A stretch of DNA of 54,157 nucleotides from the NCBI GenBank assembly GCA_902564245.1, contig CACFAF010000006.1, positions 1 through 54,157 on the forward strand, in the 5' to 3' direction. Position numbers and translations under genes: made by a program. How positions within the stretch are numbered: the first letter of the stretch is position 1; the number at the start of each line of letters is the position of its first letter. This document shows positions 9,638 to 17,130 of the stretch, piece after piece. The stretch is from an uncultured Pelagibacteraceae bacterium. GTDB lineage: Bacteria; Pseudomonadota; Alphaproteobacteria; Pelagibacterales; Pelagibacteraceae. The notes under the pieces are model-generated. The model was not told the origin of the DNA, made no database searches, and saw only the letters and a list, made by a program, of their open reading frames with translations.

Positions 9638-9646
9638 TTATCCACA
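9638..9646 (+). promoter_or_regulatory. Perfect DnaA-box consensus (TTATCCACA)
   Basis: TTATCCACA matches the strong DnaA 9-mer exactly. It follows an imperfect inverted repeat (TAACTTTAAAC at about 9612-9622 with GTTAAAGTTA at 9631-9640). It is the only perfect copy I noticed here, so a replication origin is unlikely; DnaA-linked regulation of the flanking genes, or chance, are the alternatives. Confidence 0.5.
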
Positions 9647-9676
9647 AGTGCACCAAATGTGGTTTTGATGTTCATG

Positions 9677-9698
9677 TTTTGATTCACTTTTGATTCAC
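9677..9698 (+). repeat. Two head-to-tail 11-bp repeats (TTTTGATTCAC)
   Basis: TTTTGATTCAC occurs twice with no spacer (9677-9687 and 9688-9698). A degenerate version (TTTTGATGTTC) lies just upstream at 9663-9673. The 11-bp pitch puts each copy on about the same DNA face, as expected for a tandem protein-binding site. It lies between the two GFA genes' promoter side and the umuD promoter. Confidence 0.7.
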
Positions 9699-9722
9699 TT
9701 CCAGACTCAAAATACAACCAAG

Positions 9723-9769
9723 TTGACACTATTGAATAACTCATATATTAATTAGAACAAAAGAAGAAC
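9723..9769 (+). promoter_or_regulatory. umuDC promoter with LexA box
   Basis: A consensus -35 (TTGACA, 9723-9728) is followed by an AT-rich -10 region (TATATT at 9744 or TATTAA at 9746, spacing 15-17). GAAC-N7-GAAC at 9755-9758/9766-9769 is the exact complement of GTTC-N7-GTTC, the LexA operator of alphaproteobacteria. The box sits on the expected transcription start, 10 bp before the umuD ATG, an ideal place for repression. Confidence 0.8.
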
Positions 9770-9778
9770 ATTATTTAT

Positions 9779-10174
9779 ATGAAACTTACCATTCCCTTTT
9801 ATCTACACAAAGCTGGCGCTGGCTTTCCCTCTCCAGCAACAGATTATTTAGAAGAGGACATTGATCTTAATATGCATTTAATAAAAAATGTTCCAGCAAC
9901 TTTTATCATTAGAGTTCAAGGAAAATCTATGAACAATGTTGGTATCCAAGATGGTGATTTATTAGTTGTTGATAGAAGTTTAAAGCCTAAAAATTTTTCA
10001 ACAGTGGTTGCAAATGTTCATGACGAACTAGTTGTTAAAAGCTTTATTAAATCTAAAGATTGCCAGTTTCTAACGTCTGGCTCAAGAAGAATTGAAGATA
10101 AAATATCTATTAATAATGAGTCTGATGTATCTATATGGGGTGTTGTAACTTATGTCATTCATGCAACATACTAA
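9779..10174 (+). CDS. umuD: UmuD, self-cleaving subunit of DNA polymerase V
   Basis: S24-family protein that, on RecA filaments, removes its own N-terminus to form UmuD', the partner of UmuC in translesion synthesis. Of 131 residues (E. coli 139), the cleavage region AGFPSPATDY puts the cut at Ala14-Gly15; the catalytic pair is Ser50 (GKSM) and Lys87 (LVVKSF). The start ATG follows the LexA box by 9 bp with no evident Shine-Dalgarno. It overlaps umuC by 14-23 bp, the usual coupling of the pair. All key residues are present, so UmuD should work even though umuC beside it is broken. Confidence 0.95.
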   Translation: MKLTIPFYLHKAGAGFPSPATDYLEEDIDLNMHLIKNVPATFIIRVQGKSMNNVGIQDGDLLVVDRSLKPKNFSTVVANVHDELVVKSFIKSKDCQFLTSGSRRIEDKISINNESDVSIWGVVTYVIHATY

Positions 10175-11431
10175 AAAAATAGCACTAGTTGATTGTAATT
10201 CTTTCTATGTTTCATGTGAAAAACTATTCAATCCAAAGTTGATAAATAAACCTGTGGTTGTTTTATCAAACAATGATGGTTGTATTATATCAAGATCTAA
10301 TGAAGCAAAAGCTTTGGGAATTAAAATGGGTGAACCTTACTTTAAGGCTAAAGACATAATTCTTAAAAACAAAGTTTATGTTTTTTCTTCAAACTATTCT
10401 CTGTATGGAGATTTATCTAGAAGGGTTATGAGGACACTAAAAAGATTTAATTCTGAATTAGAAATATATTCTATAGATGAAGCTTTTTTAGATCTGAGTA
10501 ATTTTTCTGATAATGAAGTGGAAGATGTTGGAAAAGAAATTAGAAATATTGTTTTAAAATGGACAGGTATACCAACAAGTATTGGTATCGCAAAAACAAA
10601 AACTTTAAGCAAGATAGCTAATCATATTGCAAAAAAAAAACAATCTGGTGTAACTAGTCTAATTGGAATTAAAAATATTGACCCAATACTAGAAAAAATA
10701 GATATTAATGATGTCTGGGGAGTTGGAAAACAACTTACTAAATTTTATTATAAAAATGGAATTTATAATGCAAAACAACTAAAGAATATATCTAACACTT
10801 GGATAAAAAAAGCTCTAACGTTTTAAGTTCTAGAACTGCCATGGAACTTAGAGGTATCTCTTGTATCAAGCTTGAAAAAACTCTATCTAAAAGAAAAAGT
10901 TGTATAGTGTCGCGCTCTTTTGGTAAGAGAGTTAAGCACTTTCAAGAATTAAAAGAAGCAGTTGCAAATTACTGTTTAAATGCCTCTGAAAAAATAAGAT
11001 CGGAGTCATTAGTCGCAAAAGCGATAACTGTCTTTATTAGAACAAGTCCATTTCAAAGAAATTCAAATTATTATTCAAGCTCAAAAACTATGGACTTTCC
11101 AATTGCAACAAATAATAGTATTGAAATTGTTAAAACTGCAGTTTTAATATTGAATAATATTTTTAAAAATGGTTATAGATATCAAAAAGCTGGCATTATG
11201 CTAACAGGCTTACATAATGATGATAAAGAAAAAAATTTATTTTCATCTGAAAAAGATGAAAAAATAAATAATTTAATGAGATCAATTGATAATACAAATT
11301 ACAAGTATGGTCGATCTACTTTAAGTCTTGCAAGCGCTGGGGTTCAAAAAAAATGGAACATGAGAAAAGAATATTCATCTAAAATAGATACTGCTGATTT
11401 TTATTGTTTACCAAAAATTAGAGTTATTTAA
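10152..11431 (+). pseudogene. umuC: UmuC, Y-family DNA polymerase, frameshifted
   Basis: Catalytic subunit of error-prone polymerase V. The first frame (to 10826, start ATG at 10152 or, better, 10161) has DCNSFYVSCE, the SNYSLYGDLSRR stretch and the catalytic SIDEAFLDLS, then the helix-hairpin-helix region. It stops after 'WIKKALTF'. The second frame picks up from the same sequence as WIKK-SSNVLSSRTAMELRGISC and runs through the little-finger domain to 11431. The break is in a run of seven A (10805-10811); an eighth A restores one reading frame of about 425 residues. As written, the polymerase domain would be cut off from the DNA- and clamp-binding part. The 3' end overlaps the convergent glycosyltransferase by 8 bp. 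Confidence 0.92.
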
Positions 11432-12293
11432 TTTTGTTAATATCACCAATATTTTTGAGAGAACTATTAAATTCTTCCATATTTTCTCTTAGAGCTAAAT
11501 TGGAGACTAAATAGACCATTACTAATAGTAATATTAAAGGTATTGAGGTTATTAAAGTAGCATTACTTTTTATCAACAAAATGTAAAAAACAATAAATAA
11601 TGCAGAACGAATTAAAACTGTTTTTCTAAAAACACTTATAATGGATAGAGAATGATTTAATAAATTAAAGAAACTCATTTTAGAAGGTCCAAAATATCTA
11701 CTTCCTCGAATAGAGGGTACTGCAAATAAATCGTTTTCAATTTTACTTAATGCACCTGAAAAACTATTCCAAGTAGCTTTTTCATTAATCATTTTTTCAA
11801 CAGTAGATTTGGGTAAGCAAGTATAATTTCCATATTTAATTGATTTACCGGTAAAAGTTAAAGTAATTAGCTTATGGATTTGGTAGCAAGTTTTAAAAAA
11901 AAAATTTTCTGATCTTTTTATTCTTTCCCCCACTATAGGTTTGCCATTTGAATCTTTGATTTGATCTATAAACTCTTTAATTTCTTCAGGTCTATCTTCG
12001 CCATCTCCATCCATCGGAATAACATAATCAAAATCATCTTTTTCATAAATATATTTTAATCCAGTAGCAATACATCTTGAATGACCTTGATTTTTTTTCA
12101 TATTCAAAATTTTGATGGAGTCAATATTATCTAAATTTTTTTCATCATCTTGACGATCATAATTAGATGCATCATTAATGATAATTATAGAAATTTGAAA
12201 TTCTGGATTAATTGATAGATCATTAATTTTGTCTATAAGTTTAGAGACTGACTGCCAGTCATTATAAATAGGAATTAAAATTTTGATTTTCAT
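11424..12293 (-). CDS. Family 2 glycosyltransferase with C-terminal membrane helices
   Basis: Inverting GT-A glycosyltransferase of the DPM/ArnC-like group, 289 residues. The N-terminus KIKILIPIYND and the acidic metal/nucleotide motif VIPMDGDGED (92-100) are clear. The last 60 residues hold two hydrophobic segments (about 229-265), placing the enzyme on the inner membrane. Only 3 bp separate it from the upstream GT-C gene, so the two likely act together: this type of enzyme makes polyprenyl-phosphate sugars, which GT-C enzymes use as donors. Which sugar is not visible. Confidence 0.85.
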   Translation of the reverse strand: MKIKILIPIYNDWQSVSKLIDKINDLSINPEFQISIIIINDASNYDRQDDEKNLDNIDSIKILNMKKNQGHSRCIATGLKYIYEKDDFDYVIPMDGDGEDRPEEIKEFIDQIKDSNGKPIVGERIKRSENFFFKTCYQIHKLITLTFTGKSIKYGNYTCLPKSTVEKMINEKATWNSFSGALSKIENDLFAVPSIRGSRYFGPSKMSFFNLLNHSLSIISVFRKTVLIRSALFIVFYILLIKSNATLITSIPLILLLVMVYLVSNLALRENMEEFNSSLKNIGDINKIK

Positions 12294-12296
12294 TAT

Positions 12297-13619
12297 TTAA
12301 TATCTTCCCAAACAAACATCGTCTACGCAAATAAATTGTGAAGAATTGTTTAATATTTCATCATTTGTAAAACCTTCCCATTTAGGTCTAGATTTTAAAT
12401 GATAAGAAAGATTCCCCGCCTTCCATTCATTTCCAGTTACAAATTCAATTTCTTTATCGAAATCTTTATCCCAAATAAATTGAACTTTAGCTGCAATTTC
12501 TTTTCCAGGATAATCTGTTCTTTTATCTGTCTTATTAATAGATTCAAAAGAATATAGAATTGGTGACAAGAAAAATAAAAATATAAATCCATAAAAAAAT
12601 GAATTCATTTTTTTTATATCTATTTGAGATTGGAATATATAAACAAATAAAACTCCAAAAAATAAATAAAATGGAGTCATCCACATAGTTCTAATTTTTG
12701 ATCCCGTAATAACAGAAGTCATAAACATTAAAATAATAGGTAAAATATTTATGAATATTAAAAATAGTAATTTTTTATCATTTAAATTTATTTTAAATCT
12801 TATTTTTTTTATTAATAAAAAGATTAAAAAGAAAAATGGAATTAAAATTCCCAATTGTTTAAATAGAAATATAAATGGATATTGAATATGATCTAAGATA
12901 GCTGATGCTTCTAAACCTGATCTTTTTAAACCATACAAAATTGTTACAAAATCATTATTAAAAAGCCAGATAAAATGTGGCACCAATAAAACTAAAAATA
13001 CTTCTATGGTTATTAAATACTTAAAATCAAATTTTTTAGTCTTTTTAATAAATATTATCCAAATAAAAAGAAGGTCAATAGATACCAATAAATAGATAAA
13101 TAAGTATTTTGATAAAAAACCTAAGGCTGCAAATAATCCAACTAAAAAACAATCTATAAATTTAATCTCTTTTGTCTCATAAATTTTCCAAGAATAATAA
13201 ACAACTAAAGACCAAAAAGGTAGTTGGCTCACATTCACATTAAATTCAGGAGTAGTAAAATTATAAAAATATATAGACTCTAATAATAATAATGAAATTA
13301 AGCTTAATTTAGCATTTTTGAAAATTTCATAGGCAAATTTAAAAACATAGTAAAAAGAAATTAAGACAAATATTTGACTTAAAAGATAATATACCCAGTC
13401 TAGAGGGCCAAAAATTTGATAAAAAATTTCTACAAAAAAAGCACTCATAGGCGGATGTTTGTTAAATCCCCAATCTAAATTACTTCCCCAGGCCAAAGCT
13501 TCAATAGTATCTAACGGTAAATTATTATTTGTTAATGATGGAACCAAAGTCCAAATTAACAAATGAACTATAATAAAAATGTAAAATAGATTGTTTATTT
13601 TTGTTTTATTTACAGTCAT
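12297..13619 (-). CDS. GT39/ArnT-like membrane glycosyltransferase (PMT_2 family)
   Basis: Polytopic membrane enzyme, 440 residues and about 11-12 hydrophobic helices. The first periplasmic loop has LDTIEALAWG with Asp37/Glu40 and then a KHPPM motif (54-58), as in ArnT and bacterial PMT proteins that move a sugar from a polyprenyl carrier to lipid or protein. A C-terminal periplasmic tail from about residue 370 (ending in a Cys-x4-Cys stretch, CVDDVC) is soluble. It is paired with the GT2 gene that follows. Acceptor and sugar are unknown. Confidence 0.82.
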   Translation of the reverse strand: MTVNKTKINNLFYIFIIVHLLIWTLVPSLTNNNLPLDTIEALAWGSNLDWGFNKHPPMSAFFVEIFYQIFGPLDWVYYLLSQIFVLISFYYVFKFAYEIFKNAKLSLISLLLLESIYFYNFTTPEFNVNVSQLPFWSLVVYYSWKIYETKEIKFIDCFLVGLFAALGFLSKYLFIYLLVSIDLLFIWIIFIKKTKKFDFKYLITIEVFLVLLVPHFIWLFNNDFVTILYGLKRSGLEASAILDHIQYPFIFLFKQLGILIPFFFLIFLLIKKIRFKINLNDKKLLFLIFINILPIILMFMTSVITGSKIRTMWMTPFYLFFGVLFVYIFQSQIDIKKMNSFFYGFIFLFFLSPILYSFESINKTDKRTDYPGKEIAAKVQFIWDKDFDKEIEFVTGNEWKAGNLSYHLKSRPKWEGFTNDEILNNSSQFICVDDVCLGRY

Positions 13620-13647
13620 TATAATAAATTATACGAATTAACCTTAC

Positions 13648-13675
13648 TTGACACTAATTAATTGCTGAATATACT
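13648..13675 (+). promoter_or_regulatory. Strong sigma70 promoter of dksA
   Basis: TTGACA (13648-13653), a 16-bp spacer, then TATACT (13670-13675): full -35 consensus and 5/6 at -10. Initiation is expected near 13682, about 16 bp before the ATG at 13698. The promoter overlaps an upstream TTG (13662) in the same frame, which argues against that TTG as the translation start. Confidence 0.75.
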
Positions 13676-13697
13676 CCGGCAATTCTTATTAGAACAT

Positions 13698-14114
13698 ATG
13701 GTAAAAATCTCAAAAACATACGAACCAAAATTAACAGAAAAATATATGTGTGAAAAACACAAAGCTTATTTTAAAAAAAAACTAACTGAGTGGAAGGCTG
13801 AAATAGTAAGAGCAAATAATGAAGCTTTATATAACGGATCTATGGATGATAACAGTGTATCAGCTGATATTGTTGATCAAGCTAGTTCCTATACTGATAA
13901 AAATGTTGAGATGAAAGCTATAAATAGACAAATAAAACTTATTTCAAAAATTGATCAAGCTTTAAAAAGAATTAAAGATGGAACCTACGGATTTTGTTCG
14001 GAGACAGGTGATCCGATCGGAATTAAAAGATTAATGGCAAGACCTGTTGCTGAGCTATGTATTGCAGCACAAGAAAAACATGAAAAAGAGGAAAAAGTTT
14101 ACGCAGACGATTAA
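13698..14114 (+). CDS. dksA: RNA-polymerase-binding regulator DksA
   Basis: Binds in the RNA polymerase secondary channel and, with ppGpp, tunes rRNA and amino-acid promoters. Length is 138 residues from the ATG at 13698. A longer in-frame TTG at 13662 is rejected because it lies inside the promoter. The coiled-coil tip and the zinc-finger region (GTYGFCSETGDPIGIKRLMARPVAELC) are typical. Of the four finger cysteines only the first and third positions are Cys; the second and fourth are Thr and Ala. Loss of zinc ligands is common in alphaproteobacterial DksA, so a fold without full Zn coordination is expected. Its stop overlaps the convergent GST gene by 4 bp. Confidence 0.93.
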   Translation: MVKISKTYEPKLTEKYMCEKHKAYFKKKLTEWKAEIVRANNEALYNGSMDDNSVSADIVDQASSYTDKNVEMKAINRQIKLISKIDQALKRIKDGTYGFCSETGDPIGIKRLMARPVAELCIAAQEKHEKEEKVYADD

Positions 14115-14737
14115 GGATTAGGAATAATTGCTCCCGTATTCATTAGATCATATCCTTTAACTACAGCTTTACGACTTGCAATATCTAAATACCATCTTGT
14201 TAAATTTTTATAATCTTTTAATCCAATATCATGCCACTCATGTCTCGCTATCCAGGGCCAAGTGGCAATATCAGCAATAGAATAATTTTCTCCAGCTAAA
14301 AATTTAGAAATTTTTAGTCTTTCATCTAAGTCTTCATAAAGTTGTTTTGTAATCTTAAAATATCTTTCTTCACCAAATTTGCTTTTTCCAGGATTAAAAT
14401 GATGAAATTGATGGTGTTGTCCAATAAGAGGTCCTATCAAACCCATCTGAGCCATCAGCCATTGGTTAATTTTATTTTTATTATTGCTTTCATAAAATTT
14501 ATTACTTTTTTCTCCTAGGTATATAAGTATAGCTCCAGATTCAAATATTGTTTCTTTATTCTCATGATCAATTATTACAGGTATTTTGCTAAAAGGGCTT
14601 ATCTTTCTAAATTCTGGTTTAAACTGCTCGTTTTGATAAATATCTATTTTTGTTACCTTATATTTATAGCCTATCTCCTCTAACATTATTGATATTTTTT
14701 TGCCGTTAGGAGTATCAGCGGTAAATAACTCAATCAC
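14111..14737 (-). CDS. Glutathione S-transferase family protein (YfcG-like)
   Basis: Cytosolic GST fold, 208 residues. The N-terminal thioredoxin-like domain has the TPNGKKISIMLEE start seen in YfcG/YghU disulfide-bond reductases and the cis-proline site SKIPVI. The ESGAIL glutathione-contact motif follows, then the all-helical domain. It overlaps the ferredoxin reductase by 8 bp and is the last gene of the proteorhodopsin-side redox cluster. In the YfcG group the enzyme handles glutathione-dependent disulfide or peroxide reduction; which of these applies is not visible. Confidence 0.88.
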   Translation of the reverse strand: MIELFTADTPNGKKISIMLEEIGYKYKVTKIDIYQNEQFKPEFRKISPFSKIPVIIDHENKETIFESGAILIYLGEKSNKFYESNNKNKINQWLMAQMGLIGPLIGQHHQFHHFNPGKSKFGEERYFKITKQLYEDLDERLKISKFLAGENYSIADIATWPWIARHEWHDIGLKDYKNLTRWYLDIASRKAVVKGYDLMNTGAIIPNP

Positions 14738-15749
14738 TTTTTACACCAAGTCTTTTTTTTATTGTCTTAGATGAAGTTGTAAATTCAAATCTGTACTTTT
14801 CATTAGGTCTTGCTAATTTAAAGCATGCTCTTGCAGCTAACGCTCCCTCATGAAAACCAGATAAAATAAGTTTTAATTTTCCAGGGTAGTTACAAATATC
14901 ACCAATCGCATATATACCTTTTTGATTGGTTTCAAATTTTTCAGTATCAACTTCTATAGTTTTTTTATCAATATTAAGTCCCCAATTAGCAATTGGTCCA
15001 AGTTGCATAATTAATCCAAAAAAACCTAAAACAAAATCCGTCTTAAGATTTTTTGTCTCTTTTTCATCATACTTAATATCAATACTTTCAAGTTTTTCAG
15101 ATCCTTTAACATCACTTATCTGATATTTGGTTAATAGATTAATCTTTCCAGATTTTGCAAGTTCTTTAACTTTATCAACTGTGGCTTGAGCACCTCTAAA
15201 ATCATCTCTTCTATGAATTAAATTAACTTTTGAATTCTTTGACAACTCAATTGCCCAGTCTAAAGCACTATCGCCTCCTCCAAATATAGATACTGTTTTG
15301 CCTTCAAAAATATTTTTATCTTTAATTGAATAAAATACTGATTTATTTTCAAATTTTTCACATTCTTTTAATGTGAATTTTCTTGGTTCAAAAGATCCGA
15401 CACCACCAGCTATTATTATATTTGGTGTTAAAAAAGTTGTTTCATTATTAGTTTTAACTATCCAATGATCTTTTTCTTTCTTTACCTGCTCTACTCTTTC
15501 GCTTAAATGGAACTTAATATCAAATGGTTTAATTTGTTTAATTAAGTAATCTATAAGTTCTTTACCAGAACACTCTGGTATTGCTGGAATGTCATAAATT
15601 GGTTTATCTGGATACAGTTCAATACATTGACCACCAATTTTATCTAAATTATCTACTATATGACAATCAAGACCAATTAATTTTAATTGATGTGCAGTGA
15701 ATAAACCTGTTGGACCTGCCCCAATTATTAATGCATCTGTTTTATTCAT
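14730..15749 (-). CDS. Ferredoxin--NADP+ reductase, thioredoxin-reductase-like
   Basis: FAD- and NADP(H)-binding oxidoreductase that moves electrons between NADPH and ferredoxin. Of 339 residues, the FAD Rossmann motif GAGPTG is at 10-15, the IGGQCIELYPDKPIYDIPA stretch at about 39-57, the NADP Rossmann motif GGGDSALDWA mid-protein and the AIGDICNYPGKLKLI FAD-contact region near the end. There is no CxxC redox pair, which separates it from true thioredoxin reductase and places it in the YumC/TrxR-like FNR group. Its start shares one base with the ferredoxin stop, so the natural partner is the gene next door. Confidence 0.93.
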   Translation of the reverse strand: MNKTDALIIGAGPTGLFTAHQLKLIGLDCHIVDNLDKIGGQCIELYPDKPIYDIPAIPECSGKELIDYLIKQIKPFDIKFHLSERVEQVKKEKDHWIVKTNNETTFLTPNIIIAGGVGSFEPRKFTLKECEKFENKSVFYSIKDKNIFEGKTVSIFGGGDSALDWAIELSKNSKVNLIHRRDDFRGAQATVDKVKELAKSGKINLLTKYQISDVKGSEKLESIDIKYDEKETKNLKTDFVLGFFGLIMQLGPIANWGLNIDKKTIEVDTEKFETNQKGIYAIGDICNYPGKLKLILSGFHEGALAARACFKLARPNEKYRFEFTTSSKTIKKRLGVKSD

Positions 15750-16069
15750 TAAGCTTGTTTTTTTGGTATAGTAACTTCTAATCCATCTAATTTATCTGTT
15801 ACAATTAATTGACAGCTTAGCCTACTAAACTTATTTGGTTCGTATGCCATATCTAACATATCTTCTTCTCCATCTTCTTTTTTTTCCAACTTATCAAACC
15901 ATTCTTCTTTGACATAAACATGGCAAGTTGCACAGGCCATTGAACCTCCGCAGTCAGCATCTATGCCAGGAATATCATTTTGTACTGCGCCCTCCATTAC
16001 ACTTAGGCCATTAGCTACTTCGATTTTATGTAGTTTTCCGTTATGCTCGATATAATTAATTTTAGGCAT
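15749..16069 (-). CDS. 2Fe-2S ferredoxin, adrenodoxin type
   Basis: Small electron carrier of 106 residues. Cluster ligands are Cys40, Cys46, Cys49 and Cys86 in the pattern C-x5-C-x2-C-x36-C of adrenodoxin-like ferredoxins (isc-type or P450 partners). The acidic helix EEDMLDMAYE fits a partner-docking surface. It lies 79 bp downstream of proteorhodopsin, behind a strong hairpin terminator, and is coupled to the ferredoxin reductase. Transcription of the fdx-fnr-gst unit is therefore probably limited read-through or from a start within that gap. Confidence 0.95.
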   Translation of the reverse strand: MPKINYIEHNGKLHKIEVANGLSVMEGAVQNDIPGIDADCGGSMACATCHVYVKEEWFDKLEKKEDGEEDMLDMAYEPNKFSRLSCQLIVTDKLDGLEVTIPKKQA

Positions 16070-16085
16070 CTCTAATATATACCCA

Positions 16086-16129
16086 CTAAAAAAAATAGGG
16101 CAAGTATGTAAAACATACTCGCCCTATTT
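16086..16129 (-). terminator. Strong terminator/attenuator between proteorhodopsin and ferredoxin
   Basis: Seventeen-base arms (16093-16109 with 16113-16129) pair with a single A/C mismatch around an AAA loop. On the minus strand the stem is followed by a run of eight T (16088-16095). It is the longest clear hairpin I found in the window. It would end most proteorhodopsin transcripts and let only a fraction reach the redox genes. Confidence 0.85.
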
Positions 16130-16148
16130 AAAATATTAAACTTAATAG

Positions 16149-16919
16149 TTATTTACGTGAACCGCTTGTAGAACTCATCGCAGCAGCCCAGATTACTAGA
16201 CCAAATGCAATTTTGTTTATAAAGTCAGCTAAGTTATAAATAACGTTCAGTGAGTTAGCATCTACTCCACCTGTTAGGTAACCAAATACATAACCTAATG
16301 GATATATAGCCCAACCTACTGTAACAATCATTCTTAATGCACCAAAAGCAGTTACAAGTGCTTTGTTTCCACTTTTTGCTGCAGCTTTTCCAGCTTCACC
16401 TGAGAAGATTTCATATAATACATAAATCCATCCAGCCATACCAATGATAAAGCCAAGCATTTCATTAATGTATCCTGCTTCTCCCATGTATCCACCGATA
16501 AGCATTACTAATGATCCAATTAACAGTCTCCAGAAAATACCTGAAGGCATTTTTCTAACAGCTGCTAAAATTAAATAAAATTCTACCATTTGTAATGGCA
16601 CTGTTATCAACCAGTCAATATATCTGTAGACAGTTGGTGAATCTCCAGTTTGAACCCAAACACCTCTCATATAAATGTAGTGAATGAATGCAATACCAGT
16701 GATTAGACCAGCAACTGTTACTGATGTTCTCCAACCAGCTGCTACGCTGCTTCTTTCCATGAAAAAGAAAGCAGTAGCCGCTAACATACCCATTGAAATC
16801 ACCCAGAAAGAAATTCCAACAAAGTCATCAGAAGCTAACAACACAGTTTCTGCGTTCGCTACTCCTGAAAAACCCATTAGGGCTACAGCAGCAAGAGCAA
16901 ACAATTTAAGTTTTTTCAT
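16149..16919 (-). CDS. Proteorhodopsin, blue-tuned light-driven proton pump
   Basis: Seven-helix retinal protein of the inner membrane that exports protons in light; 256 residues with a cleavable-looking signal peptide (cut near ANA, 21-23). Retinal Lys236 sits in ADFINKIAFG, the Schiff-base acceptor Asp102 and Thr106 in YIDWLITVPLQ, the proton donor Glu113 in QMVEFYLIL, and His80 pairs with the acceptor. Position 110 (105 in the reference numbering) is Gln, the residue that shifts absorption to blue light. A good GAGGGAG ribosome site precedes the ATG, consistent with high expression. It ends at a strong terminator before the ferredoxin gene. Carotenoid or retinal synthesis genes are not in the window. 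Confidence 0.99.
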   Translation of the reverse strand: MKKLKLFALAAVALMGFSGVANAETVLLASDDFVGISFWVISMGMLAATAFFFMERSSVAAGWRTSVTVAGLITGIAFIHYIYMRGVWVQTGDSPTVYRYIDWLITVPLQMVEFYLILAAVRKMPSGIFWRLLIGSLVMLIGGYMGEAGYINEMLGFIIGMAGWIYVLYEIFSGEAGKAAAKSGNKALVTAFGALRMIVTVGWAIYPLGYVFGYLTGGVDANSLNVIYNLADFINKIAFGLVIWAAAMSSTSGSRK

Positions 16920-16950
16920 AAAAAACTCCCTCTTTAGTTAGTTTTTATTT

Positions 16951-16964
16951 AGTTTATATAAACT
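16951..16964 (-). promoter_or_regulatory. 14-bp perfect palindrome in proteorhodopsin leader
   Basis: AGTTTATATAAACT is its own reverse complement and lies 32 bp upstream of the proteorhodopsin ATG. It contains TATAAA, a possible -10, but I find no matching -35 at proper spacing. It may be a -10 element or a repressor site; the rest of the 16920-17130 gap shows only AT-rich DNA and presumed divergent promoters. Confidence 0.4.
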
Positions 16965-17130
16965 AGGCAAAAGCAAAGCTTTAACCAAAGTTGGTGTGTA
17001 AATACCAAATATAAATAGTTAATTGAAGTCTTATTTGCATCGAATTAGGGTTGATTTTACTTACTTTTTAAATTTAAATACAATTATTAATTTAATAAAT
17101 AAACAAAAACTCAATATAGAATCGAAATAG

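Noticed and set aside
9604-9778. Replication origin (DnaA box, AT-rich DNA, repeats)
   Set aside because: Only one perfect DnaA box is seen and no dnaA, dnaN, parAB or other origin-linked gene is nearby.
13662-13697. N-terminal extension of DksA from a TTG
   Set aside because: The extension lies within the -35/-10 promoter region and before the likely transcription start.
16684-16941. Reading frame opposite proteorhodopsin
   Set aside because: Antisense shadow of the proteorhodopsin coding sequence.
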